Shown: one piece after another, positions 22,995-33,589 of the stretch | Position numbering within the stretch: the stretch's first letter is position 1 | How the letters are laid out: each line of letters begins with the position of its first letter | Position numbers and translations under genes: made by a program | From: Metellina segmentata | Taxonomy: Eukaryota; Arthropoda; Arachnida; Araneae; Tetragnathidae | NCBI GenBank assembly: GCA_947359465.1 | Contig: OX375872.1 | Location: 13,551,018 to 13,615,017 of the forward strand | Direction of reading: 5' to 3' | DNA: 64,000 nucleotides | The notes under the pieces: model-generated | The model's input: only the letters and a program-made list of their open reading frames with translations | What the model was told of the DNA's origin: nothing | Databases searched by the model: none

Positions 22995-23754
22995 TCTGTA
23001 CTATTATAAAGGGAAGTGTTTGTCTGTCTGTTTTCTGTGATCAAAATCTTGACGAATCTACGGCACTTACAATAATGAGATTTGGCACTCAGGTAGTCCG
23101 AATTTTTTGGAATTTTTGGGTTGGGACGAATTTTAAAATTTAATCTAGAACATTTTAAAATGAATTTAGTGGAATTTAATTATTATTGTTTTTCTTAGAA
23201 TGGCAACACAATAAAAAGATGACTGATTCTATTTTTTCCGTTTCCGTTTCATTTTGCGGAGGAACGATTTTTCAGCAGACGAAAAAAACAAAAAAAGTTT
23301 TAACTGGAGTTATGTAGTTCTTTTTTCTATCTCCTAAATCGTCAGAGATAGAGTAAAAATTCCAACACATTTGAAATCGGCGCAAAATTTCACATTTAAT
23401 AAAGATAGATAAAAAATTTCAACGGATTTGAAATCTGCGGAAAGTTTTACACCACATAAGTACCTAAAACATTTGATTTTCTTTTAATAAATAATTTTTC
23501 AACTAAATATTTACATTTTCGCAAGTTTGTGACATCACGCCGATTGGATCTCTTCGCAATTCGAATTTGGCCGCATTTGACAATGAGCGTTACCCGTGGT
23601 GTTATCCAATGGCCTACGAATTCCCCCATTTGGTTTGCAAAGCAAACGAAATGGGAATTCGTAGCAATCACCGGGGGTTAGCGAGCATTGGTCACACCTG
23701 ACCCCACGAGAAGAACTGCCACGGGCAACGCCGTACTGGCCAAGCAGTGGCTAG
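22995..23754 (+). mobile_element. Helitron, complete non-autonomous copy (760 bp)
   Basis: Begins TCTGTACTATTATAAAGGGA then AGTGTTTGTCTG after an A; ends with GCCACGGGCAACGCCGTACT as stem-loop, CAAGCAGTGG and CTAG before a T. This is the standard TC...hairpin...CTRR layout with A^T insertion and no terminal inverted repeats. Internal blocks (ACGGCACTTACAATAATGAG, TTTAATCTAGAACATTTTAA, GAGTAAAAATTCCAACAC) are shared with the copies at 15600, 18951, 25435 and 37272. No protein frame. Confidence 0.87.
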
Positions 23755-24424
23755 TTTTCTATGAAAGTTGAATCTTTTCTGCGAAACAAGTAAGTCTTTT
23801 TGTGCAATGCCCGCGGAATTTCAATTAATTTTCGCCCCTTTTCTTCTTTTCCCACTTTTAGAAACCGAACACCGGGTTAAGTGTTTTGTACCTTGATAGG
23901 TGTTTCCCCATCCAACCCCCCCACACGCACTCAATCGAGAACCCGGATGAAGGTGTGGTATTGTTTCGTTGGACCCCCAAACCCCACGTCCTCTTAATTA
24001 ACGTCAGTCTTCCTGCTGTACTTAAAATATTTTGGCAACGGCGTTGGATCTTTGAAAAAAGCTCACATAGCGGAAGTTTTCCTTTTTTCACCAGCCCCCC
24101 GTTGTGAAGAAGGCGCGGAGTTTTATAGATTTTTGAAGCCGATAAAAAGTTTTTTTAAATAATAAATTTCATCTAACAACGTGTGAAGGAATGAATTAAA
24201 TGAGCGCCATGAAAGCCTCGTAATTTGACTGCACCTTTTGGTGCGGAATTTCGATTTTTTATTTTGCTTTTGTCGTCTTTTGAGTCCGTTGTGTCAGAGG
24301 ATGAAAAGATTTGGATTTTCTCCTGCCCAAAATGATCGCATTGTTTAATTGTGTGGAGTCAATGGTATTCGAAGGTGGAGCGCGGGTTTGCTGTCGGGTG
24401 TCAAGCACCTAATGCTGTTGAAAA
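23755..24424. other. no gene recognised
   Basis: Open frames on opposite strands over 23858-24107 shadow each other. No domain, splice or repeat pattern seen. Confidence 0.4.
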
Positions 24425-25107
24425 TGGATGATGCGCCATTTCAATTTGAGATTTGTTTGCTAAAATGCTGAACGAGAAAGTGTTTGGAAGTAGCTTCTGT
24501 TTTGTAAATTTTCGATTCAAACTTGAGATCAGTTTACTTAAATAATTAACGAAAAATGTTTGGAAGTTGATTCAGTATTGGTAACTTTTCCGCTTCAAAA
24601 ACGTTGGGATTAGTTTTCTGAAATAATTAACGAAAAAGCATTTTGAAGTGGATTCTGTATTGGTAAATTTTCCGCTTCAAACGTTGAGATTTGTTTGCTT
24701 AAATAATTAACAGGAAAGATATTCGGAAGCAGATACTGTACTAATATTTCCACTTCTAGGGAAACATTTGTTTGATAAAATACTTACTAACCGAAAGAGT
24801 GTTTGAAAATAAATTCTGTACTGGTAAATTTTAAATTCAACGTTGAGATTTGTTTGTTAAAATGATTAACAGAACAGAGTGTTTGGAATTAGATTCTGTG
24901 CTGGTAATTTTTCAAAACATCGAAAAATTACCAGCACATAATCTATTTCCAAACACTTCCAACGCACAACGTTTCACTTAAACGAAGATATTTTTTTACT
25001 AAAACAATTAACAGATAAAGCGTTTTGAAACAGATTCTGTGCTGGTAACTTTTCCGCTTCAACGTTGAGATTGTTTGCTAAGATAATTTACAGAAAAAGT
25101 TTGTTAA
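24425..25107. repeat. ~85-bp tandem array (left part)
   Basis: About eight units: TTGAGATTTGTTTGCTAAAA, TAATTAACAGAAAA, GTGTTTGGAAGTAGATTCTG and TACTGGTAAATTTTCCGCTTC. An internal inverted stretch lies at 24899-24965. The array resumes at 26802-26950, on the other side of an inserted element. Confidence 0.82.
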
Positions 25108-25109
25108 TA

Positions 25110-26799
25110 CGAGTGTCACAAAAAAGTTACCACACTTTGATTGTTTATAAAGTGTTTGTGAAACATCGTACAATTTGCTCTTTCAGTGTTTCTAACAAAC
25201 TGCTATAGCGTAGATTTTTGCTCCAATATTTTTCTCAGTTCAATCGCTTTCAAATACGATGGACACTCTCCTTTTGAATTTTTACTTGACGAGTAGCCTT
25301 CGATGTTCTTGGCCTGTAGACGATCCATTTCCAACACCCTTTCTTCCATGTCTGCGTCAGCCAATGATCTTAGTCTACAGAACGTTGTCTCTAAACATTC
25401 TGAACAGTTCCATCTGCTTCAAACTTATCTCTAACTAGCCACTGCGTGGCCAGCACGGCGTTGCCCGTGCCAGTTCTTTTCGTGGGGTCATGTGTGACCA
25501 TTGCTCGCTAACGCTCGACAACCCCCGGTGATTGATAAGCATTCCCAATTGGTTTGCTTTGGAAACCAACACCACAAGCAACGGCGTGATGGCCTCTAAG
25601 TGGCTAGTAATAAATAAATGCCAATAAATTCATTTTAAAATATTTTATATTAAAATTTAAAAATCGAGCTGGACCCATTAAATCTTACTGGTACTGAAAA
25701 CATTAAAAGGAAAAAACAATAATTTAAACAAAGAGTCCCACCTCCACTCGACATGACACGTTACACAGGTTAAAATTAAATAATTATTTATTTAAAGAAA
25801 ATAGTATTTAAGGTATCGATCTGGTGTAAAATTTTCACCAGTTTTTAAATCCATTGAAATTTTCACTCTATCTATAACAATCGCGAAGATAGAAACCTCA
25901 AATAGTCTTTGCCCGTGACAAAGTTGAAATCGCTAACAAGAAAGTTGTGTACTAATCAACAACGTAAATCAAAACACGCTAGAATCGGAAAACTTGGCAT
26001 GGTTGCAAATGCATTAGGATGAAAAACGCAGAATCTGTGTTTTCTTCAATGTGACGTCATGCGTCAAAAATGGCAAGATCTGCTCCTTTCTTCAATCGAG
26101 GAAGCCTTCCCCGAAAGAAGGAAGGTGAAAAAACTAATAAATTAATTTTAAAATGTTCTAGACTAAAATTTAAAAATTCGGGCTGGACACAAAAATCGCA
26201 AAAATTAGGACTACCTGTGTGCCGAATTTCATTATTGTTAAGTGCCATAGATTCGTCAGGACGTTGCTCTCAGAACACAGAGAAACACTTCCTTTTATAA
26301 TAGTAGAGATTCGTCTTATGGTATCTTCTGTTAGGTGGATCAGTGTCAAATTGTTTTCAACATCGTCTTTGCACTTCTACCGCAATTTCGCACTTCCAGT
26401 AGCACTTTAACAGGAATTTTTTTCTTCGAAACTTAATCTGGATTGGCCCATTATTTCTCAATCGTTAAATCTGCAACAAAATTAAAATTCAGAGTTTTTC
26501 CAGTTAATAAAGTGTAGTTTTTTGCGACACTCTTCGACAAACTGCTCGTAAAGTACGTATTCCAAAAGAGAGTGTCCATGCTATTTGAAAGCTCTCAATG
26601 AAGATGGTCCGGATAGTTGAGACGAAATGTGCTTCACGATGAACTCTGTATAGATCGGAATGGTCATCAATTTGAAAACATAAACGAAGTACAAAAAATC
26701 CGCTAATGTAGTTCGCTCTAAACATTGAAAGCAAATTGCACGATATTTAATAAACACTTTATAAACAATCAAAGTGGTAACATTTTTTGCTACACCCTG
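25110..26799. mobile_element. Tc1/mariner-like element with long inverted ends, split by a Helitron
   Basis: Left end CGAGTGTCACAAAAAAGTTA then CCACACTTTGATTGTTTATA; reversed right end CAGGGTGTAGCAAAAAATGT then TACCACTTTGATTGTTTATA. TA at 25108-25109 and 26800-26801. Subterminal matches continue about 190 bp in (ATCGTACAATTTGCT; GCTTTCAAATA with ATGGACACTCTC). No transposase motif is left. Inserted in the 85-bp array, which continues at 26802. Confidence 0.75.
25435..26309 (-). mobile_element. Helitron (minus) with an extra, opposing 3' end inside
   Basis: Plus-strand left edge CTAGCCACTGCGTGGCCAGC; reversed right edge TCTCTACTATTATAAAAGGA then AGTGTTTC. It carries GCACGG-GCAACG-CCGTGC as a perfect 6-bp stem with 6-nt loop. 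At 25570-25607 lies a second 3'-type end in the other orientation (ACAAGCAACGGCGTGATGGC ... GTGGCTAG then T). The minus-strand frame 26057-26248 is inside the Helitron and not a gene. Confidence 0.8.
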
Positions 26800-26801
26800 T
26801 A

Positions 26802-26950
26802 GAACTTTTAAATTCAACATTGATATATTCTGCTTAAAAGAAAACGTGTTTGAAAATAGATTCTGTACTGATAACTTTTCCACATCAACGTTGAGATTTG
26901 TTTACTAAATTAATTAATAGAAAAAAGGTTTGGAAATGGATTTTGAATCG
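26802..26950. repeat. ~85-bp tandem array (right part)
   Basis: Resumes with AACTTTTAAATTCAACATTG, AAAACGTGTTTGAAAATAGA and TTCTGTACTGATAACTTTTC, matching 24780-24850. Confidence 0.78.
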
Positions 26951-27640
26951 TCTTTTATCAGGTGAGGAAATTTTGAAACGCGCATTAGAACATCTGTTTG
27001 CTTTCACAATCAAATATACATGCGACATCTTGACTACGTAACCAAGAGGTCGATTTCGTCATCCAGATGATGCAAGGAGGGCAAGAATTAAATCAGCCGT
27101 GTCAGCAGACAGCTATTGGTGAAAATCAACGAATCAGGATCCAGCAATCGCTAGAGGCAAGAAAAGCGAGAGAGGAGTAGAGTCCAAAAAAGATGAACGT
27201 GGGCAAGACGCATTTAGCAGTAACTGAACGAACAATTATTTTCATTATCATTGTGCATATAATCGATTGTTTAAAATAAGACAGGGCAACTAGCCCAATA
27301 ATACATACATAGCAGAAGAAATGCAGAAATTCGTGTTTCGACTTGGGGTCATGCTACACTTACTCCCCGATATATCACGCCCCGATACATCATTCATTCA
27401 GCTATATCTCTCCTTATAACTTGTCCCTGAATAAACTTTTTAAGTTTACAAACACCACAGGAAATTTCAATCTGTTTCTTTAGAAAGCTCTTCGAAAGCT
27501 GACGAACTGCTCTTCCGCGTACACTAGGTTCGGTGCATTTCTGCTTGATTTTTCAACAAGTGCGTGCAGACACTGAAATCTTTAAAAATTTCAACTGCGA
27601 TTCAAAGTTTCACAACCAACACTATTCGATTTCATTTCTG
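26951..27640. other. no gene recognised
   Basis: Unassigned, non-repetitive within the window. No supported exon. Confidence 0.4.
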
Positions 27641-27649
27641 ACGTCTTAA

Positions 27650-28418
27650 AGCTTCGGTTTCCTAAGAAAGTGGAGCCGTTATTTAACAGCCGTGATACGT
27701 CATGATGCCGCGGGCATAACTAGACGGCCGTCTAAACAAGAATCCTGAGGTGTCAACTTAGACGGACAGAATACGTTGGAGAATGGGCAACACAGACGGC
27801 TGTCGTGGTTTATTTTATGCGAGAAACAAAACAAAGTGGTTTTTCATTCTCTAGTCCAAAGTTTCTAACTTCGGGATCGTTGAAGGTAGAGTGAAAATTT
27901 CAACAGATTTCAAATCAGCGTAAATTTCTACGCCAGATCGATATCAAAAACAGTTTTATTATTCAATTATTTACCATTTGATTATTTAATTATTTATTAA
28001 ATAATTAATTATTTATTTAAAGAAAATCACATTTAAGGTATCGATCTGGTGTCAAATTTTCCGCAGATTTCAAATCCGTTGAAATTTTCCTTCTGTGTTT
28101 AACGATCCCGATTTTACAAATACGAATTAATCAATAGCAGTCATAAATGTTTATTTATTTTTCTCCTCTTCGCTCGAATCGTTTGGAGCAGGAAATGAAA
28201 TCTGCCGCTACAAGAGAAAAAACGTTCTCCAACTGTTTGAGACCGCTATGACGACAGTCATGGAAATGGCGGCTCCGATATGTTTCGTTACGCTCACAAA
28301 CAATGCTCTCTAGGAAACCAACACCATGTGTTATTATAAGCAACGTTTTAGGGACGTCACCCACCGATACATCACGGCCGCTAGATCACGGCTACGCTTC
28401 CTTAGGAAACCGGAGCTT
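27650..28418. repeat. foldback structure built around Helitron-related sequence
   Basis: Outer arms: AAGCTTCGGTTTCCTAAGAA and GTGGAGCCG at 27650-27680 versus, reversed, AAGCTCCGGTTTCCTAAGGA and GCGTAGCCG at 28390-28418. Inner arms: GATCGTTGAAGGTAGAGTGA ... ACGCCAGATCGAT (27880-27945) versus, reversed, a matching block at 28035-28105. The inner arms are the GAGTGAAAATTTCAACGGAT Helitron module. The centre near 27990 is nearly pure A/T. Confidence 0.62.
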
Positions 28419-29206
28419 ATTCGACAGATCTGGACGTTAGCTTTCGTTTGTGATCAATTTCAACGTTGCAGCTCTTCGTAGGTTTGTCTCGACTCATACG
28501 GAGTGCAAGTCTGCATGACGCAGCAGAAAGTCTCCTAAACACCACCCCTCCCCTTCCTCCCCGCTTATCCCGGCTCGAGGTCACTAACGAGTCTTTGTTC
28601 CTTCAGCTGTCCAATACCACTTTTTCTGTTGGCTTTAAAAATCATTCGACAGAATTGGATGCCTATTTTTTCGCAAAGCTCAACTTCGCATTGGCTGCAC
28701 TTTCCAAATCAATTTCAGTTCTGGAATACATTTTATTTGAATGGTCTTGAAATATCACGCATTTATTGTAGAACAATCTTCATTTAATTTTTTTTAAATG
28801 TATTGTCTGGTGTCCCACGTATTCTTTCTCAAGAGATTCTATTTTAAAATAGTGTATGAACAATGATTATTTTATCATTTTAATGTACAATCCCTGCAGT
28901 AGAGCTCCACATTCTCGGGCTAACAAGTTATCCGGATATGCAGAACATTCGGATAATTGGGTCATTTCCATTCGAAACACGTCCAGACGGTTAAAAAATT
29001 ATCCGAACATCATTTGTTATTCTTCCGTGGAGCCGCACAAACCCACGGGGTCTCTAAAGCAAATAAATAATGCGTTTCATTATTGTAAGAGTCCATTTTC
29101 ATATTACATTTTGTATCAACTCAAAACATTTTTAAGGATAATAGTTGTTTCCTATTTCAGATTCCTATTCTCTGGATCAAAATACCCAGAATTGATATGA
29201 AATATA
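28419..29206. other. no gene recognised; one 94-codon open frame
   Basis: 28466-28750 (+) is open for 94 codons without a recognisable motif, signal peptide or splice boundary. I do not call it a gene. The rest is unassigned up to the Tc1 insertion. Confidence 0.4.
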
Positions 29207-30603
29207 CACTCTATAACAAAAAAAATCGACGCACCAAGAAGGAATCATCCGATTGCTTTGAAATTTCGTATGCAAAAATGTTTTGACCAAATATGCCAAT
29301 GATTAAAATTTGGTTTCCAATGAATGAATAGTGCGATCTCCAGCGCAGGAAACTGTGCATCCAGCAGATGTATATAAGGAGTTGTTCTTGAACTGTTGTT
29401 AAAAATTTCTGCTGCTTTGCGATTTAGGATAACTTTCAACGACTGAAAAAATGCCTCGCCGCAGGATTCGAGCTCATTACGAGCAACTTTCAGTGTTTGA
29501 AAGAGATCGTATCATTGGATTGAAAGAGGCAGGTTGGGCAAATCGGAGAATCGCTCGTCATGTGAGTCGAAGCGATGCGGTGATTAGAAGATGCTGGCAA
29601 GAGTGGGTGGACAATGGCAGATTTCAGCGTCATGATGGTAGCGGTCGACGTAGGGCCACAACAGATTGCAAGGACAGACTGATTGTCAGATCAGCTGTCA
29701 CAGCGCCTGATTCATCGCTATCAACCATCAGTCGTGCGACCCACACACGAGTATCCACCATGACCATTCACAGACGGCTGAGAGAGCGAAATCTACGCTC
29801 GTACCGACCGTTACGCCACCTGCCACTCACGCCTGCACAGTGTCGAGCCAGATTACAGTGGTGCTTGAACGATCAGGCTGGAATGATGCTGACTGGGGAC
29901 GTATAGTCTTTAGCGACGAATCGCGCTTCCAACTGTGTCCTGACGATCATCGAAGACGTGTCTGGAGACGCCCAGGTCGCGATCCTGCTTTCACTATTGC
30001 ACGCCACACGGGCCCTCAACAAGAAGTTATGGTCTGGGGTGCCATTTCCCTTGATAGCCGGACCCCTTTGGTCGTCATTAGAGGTACACTTACTGCACAG
30101 CGGTACGTTGACGACATTCTGAGACCTGTTTTGCTACCGTTCCTTTCGCAGTACTCTGGGATTATTTTTCAGCAAGACAACGCCAGACCACGTACGGCAC
30201 GTGTTGCTATGAACTGTCTTCAAGCTTGTCAAACACTTCCTTGGCCAGCCAGACCACCAGATCTCTCTCCCATTGAGCATGTCTGGGATATGATGGGAAG
30301 GCGACTGCATCCGGTAGGGAATGTTGATGACGTAGTCCAACAATTGGAGCAAATTTGGCAAGAAATTCCCCAGGAGACCATCCGGGAGCTTTATCAGTTT
30401 ATGCCACGCCGTGTGGCAGCTTACATCCAGGCTACAGGCGGGTCAACACCTTATTGAGCTCGTTACTGTAACTCTGAAATAAATCATTCAATTGTTCTGA
30501 AATTTTAATCATTTTCTATTCTGTACATAATTTTCCTGTCCACCAATTTTTGTCTCAATCGGACAACTCCTTCTTGGTGCGTCGATTTGTTTGTTATAGA
30601 GTG
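29207..30603 (+). mobile_element. Tc1 transposon, full length, one frameshift from intact
   Basis: TIRs CACTCTATAACAAAAAAAAT with CGACGCACCAAGAAGG at the left and CCTTCTTGGTGCGTCGATTT with GTTTGTTATAGAGTG at the right; TA at 29205-29206 and 30604-30605. Length 1,397 bp. It is the master-like form of the deleted copies at 12295 and 47065. Confidence 0.93.
29451..30457 (+). pseudogene. Tc1 transposase, single frameshift
   Basis: Begins MPRRRIRAHYEQLSVFERDR at 29451: a paired-type helix-turn-helix DNA-binding domain (residues ~1-110, with WANRRIARHVSRSDAVIRR), a GRRR basic spot, then the DDE domain. Near 29870-29880 (CTTGAACGATCAGG) the reading shifts by one base; the second frame then carries IVFSDESRFQLCPDD (D), FQQDNARPRTARVAM (D) and PDLSPIEHVWDMMGRR (E), and ends GGSTPY at 30457. 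All three catalytic residues are present. Family length is about 340 residues, which the two frames together match. The frameshift could be real decay or a sequencing error. Confidence 0.9.
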
Positions 30604-30801
30604 TATTTGTTTTAGTCCTTTCATGAGTCAGAAGTGGTTGAAATTCAGACCTTCCTAATCTTAAATAAGTGTTTCAGTGTTTTCTCATCTTGCCTTCCAA
30701 AATAATCTGATCAAAGCAACATTTGTTTCCTTTCAAAGCTCAGAATTTTCTAATCATCATTAGTTATTTAATTTTTGTAACATTTTGAGTATTAGGGTAT
30801 A

Positions 30802-32080
30802 CAGAGGCTGTTCGCACATTTTTTAGACGATTTTGGTTAGCGGTAATAAAAAATCGTTTGCTGCAAAAGAAATAATTGCAGTTGTACTATGTTTTTAAAA
30901 GTCAAAATTATCGTCTGCAGCTTGAGAGGTTTGTTTTTATTCAAAATGGCGGTTTTAACGAAGCAGTGGTTCGAAGGCTATATTTATGCTCTTTCCGAAG
31001 AGAAATATTCATATTCCGTTATCCAAAAACGATGTGAGAGTCATGGTTTTGTGATATCTAAAGCGTCGATAGGTAATATCGTCAACAAGAAAGGGAAAAA
31101 AACGTCAAATTGGAGCCTCAAGTGGGATAAAAATTCCAAACAAGTATCCAAGGATGAAAAGGACATCTTCGACTATTACAAAGGTACGTTGTTTAATGTT
31201 AAAAGAAAATCCCCCTAGTCAAAGGACAGTTGTAAAATCTTTAAAATGCTCGGTGTCCACTGTAAACAAAATGATAAACGTTTATTTAAATCTTAAGAAA
31301 ACGAAAAAACACAATGTGCATCGTCTTTCTCCAAAGCATATCGCTGAACGCAGGACACACTGCCGAATTCTATATGAGAAACACTTATCCAAAGAAAAAT
31401 TGGAAAAACATTGTCACAATAGATGAATCATCGGTGTATTTAAATGATTGCAGCAAAAAAAGAGCCATTTATTATCATGAAAGGGGAGAAAAAAATTTAA
31501 GTACATAGTTCACAGAATCGAAAGAAAGTTTTTCTAAGGGATTCATGATTGTTGCTGGTTTTCATATAACGGCAAGTTAAAAATAAAGAGAGTGGAAAAA
31601 AATGTCAAGATTAACTCCAAATACTATCAGGAACATATTTTATCGCCAATTTTTCTGAATGAAATACCATCGCTTTACCCACAGTGCCATCAATCTGTGG
31701 AACTCCATCAAGACAAAGCTAGCAGTCACACATCAAAATCTACAGTAAATTTCCTAAAAGAAATGGAACAAAACACCGGTATCAAGGCCATACCCTTCAT
31801 TGATATCCTTACTAAATCTCCCGCTTTCGGACTTTTAAAATCTGCATTATCCAAATGTCGTCCCAGAACCCTTACAGGACTCTGGAAAGCTGTTCGGGAG
31901 GAATGGGATAGAATACCTCTTCTGACACTTCAAAAGGTATTATTATCCTGAAAATTACGATGTCGAAAGATAGTTCAGAATAAGGGCTATCAAATAGAAC
32001 ATTTAAAACACAAGAATTTTATGTAATTTAGTTTTGTGAATACAATATACACTGTCTAAAAAATGTGTAAACAGCCTCTG
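30802..32080 (+). mobile_element. mariner-like element (distinct lineage), inactive
   Basis: Ends CAGAGGCTGTTCGCACATTT with TTTAGAC, and reversed right CAGAGGCTGTTTACACATTT with TTTAGAC; TA at 30800-30801 and 32081-32082. A second, inverted, truncated copy follows directly at 32083. Confidence 0.85.
30946..31951 (+). pseudogene. mariner-like transposase in several frames
   Basis: Starts MAVLTKQWFEGYIYALSEEK with a helix-turn-helix (SYSVIQKRCESHGFVISKAS). It moves to other frames at about 31205 (SQRTVVKSLKCSVSTVNKMI, KKHNVHRLSPKHIAERRTHC), then IVTIDESSVYLNDC (first D, near 31412-31450) and VELHQDKASSHTSKST (second D, near 31700). The third acidic residue would be in the SPAFGLLKSALSKCRP region, where the usual SPDLSPMD-type motif has been shortened. 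Ends LLTLQKVLLS at 31951. Broken by at least three frame changes. Confidence 0.8.
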
Positions 32081-32082
32081 TA

Positions 32083-32566
32083 GAATTCGGCAGCGTGTCC
32101 TGCGTTCAGCAATATGCTTTGGAGAAAGACGATGCACTTGCGTTTTTTCACTTTCTTAAGATTTAAATCAACGTTTATCATTTCGTTTACAGTGGACACT
32201 AGATGTCCGTTTCTTCCTTGGATACTTGTTTGGAATTTTTGTCCCACTTGAGGCTCCAATTTGACGTTTTTTTCCTTTCTTGTTGACGATATTACCAATC
32301 GACGCTTTAGATATCACAAAACCATGACTCTCACATCATTTTTGGATAACGGAATATGAATATTTCTCTTCGGAAAGAGCATAAATATAGCCTTCGAACC
32401 ACTGCTTCGTTAAAACCGCCATTTTGAATAAAAACAAACCTTTCAAGCCGCAGACGATAACTTTGACTTTTAAAAACATAGTCCAACTGCAATTATTTCT
32501 TTTGCAGCAAACGATTTTTTATTACCGCTAACCAAAATCGTCTAAAAAATGTTTGAACACACTCTG
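32083..32566 (-). mobile_element. inverted partial copy of the same mariner-like element
   Basis: Reversed, it runs from the tip CAGAGTGTGTTCAAACATTT (TA at 32567-32568) through MAVLTKQWFEGYIYALSEEK-equivalent sequence to AGGACACGCTGCCGAATTCT, then stops abruptly at the TA abutting the intact copy. About 90 bp internal to the copy are missing (after CAAGTATCCAAGG). Only about 490 bp remain. Confidence 0.85.
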
Positions 32567-32568
32567 TA

Positions 32569-33589
32569 TTCTTTGTCAAGCGTAATGTAGTTGGCGATAG
32601 TTTTCCCGGGTGGAACGTGTTTCCTACACGTATTCCGAACGCGACGTCACTTGGCTTATTTTCCATTATGATTTTCAGCACTTCGCTAATAAAAATTCAA
32701 AACAATGAATTCCGAATTCAAATACGACAGTCGATTGGTCAACGCCGATTAGGTTAAACGCCTAACGTTGCCGGCGAAAAACTGCATATTTCATGTGACA
32801 GCATTTGAGTTGTGGAAGTAGGATTTTCGCATCATTCGCGCGCGCGCGCGCGCGCGATTTGTTTACCCTGTAAATCACCCTCTTATGGAAGCAAAAAATT
32901 ATATACTAGCCTTTTTTTTAATCTGGTTCTTATAGAGCTGAATTCTTCAGATTCGCTTAGACTCAAGAACCCTGTACCATCGCCAGTTGGCTATAATTAT
33001 GGAATGATATAGAGTTCATAGGTTTGCTACATGCACTTTCCTTTGCGCACAAGCGGAAGGAGGCATATCCAAATACCCGTTTGGCAAAGAAAAGTTTAGT
33101 CGCCAATTTGGCGAGGGGTTGCTACCGTGTTCTTGAGTTTCACCTCAAATTCTTCTCTTCTATCGCTTATTGATTGAAAGGACAACCGAAAATATACGAT
33201 GTACGCAACAGCTTCGTCAGCGAGATTTTATTGCATTTCGAAAATGCATCTTCTCAGGCGGTCTTTGGTTTTATGAGTTTGGAGAGTGTAGTCCCATTCT
33301 TATTTCCCCTAGACAAATACCCGGGCAGAGTCCCGAATCCCGGGTTTATTGGGGAGCGGAAATCGAAACCCTTTTACCTTCGTTCCTCGCAAAGGGCGTC
33401 ACAAGGGGCGGAAATGGGCGCTGCAGCCCTGCTTCCGGCTGCCTTTGCACAAACTGGAGGGCGTAAATCACTCATTAATGAAAGGTCGCAGGTATGGAAG
33501 ACGAGGAGCGAAGGCTTGTTCTACTCGGCTATTCCACTGGCATGCTTTGTCTTCCTTTTTTTAGATACAGATCGATTTGTTGAAGCTTT
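32569..33589. other. unassigned stretch with repeat copy and (CG)10
   Basis: 32678-32790 is another copy of the dispersed repeat seen at 6800 and 8304. 32837-32856 is a run of ten CG dinucleotides. 33290-33500 is notably GC-rich. The 200-codon open frame 33174-33776 begins at a TTG, has no motif and runs into the next tandem array, so I do not call it. Confidence 0.45.

Noticed and set aside
28466..28750. 94-codon plus open frame
   Set aside because: No signal peptide, domain or splice context; not strong enough to call.
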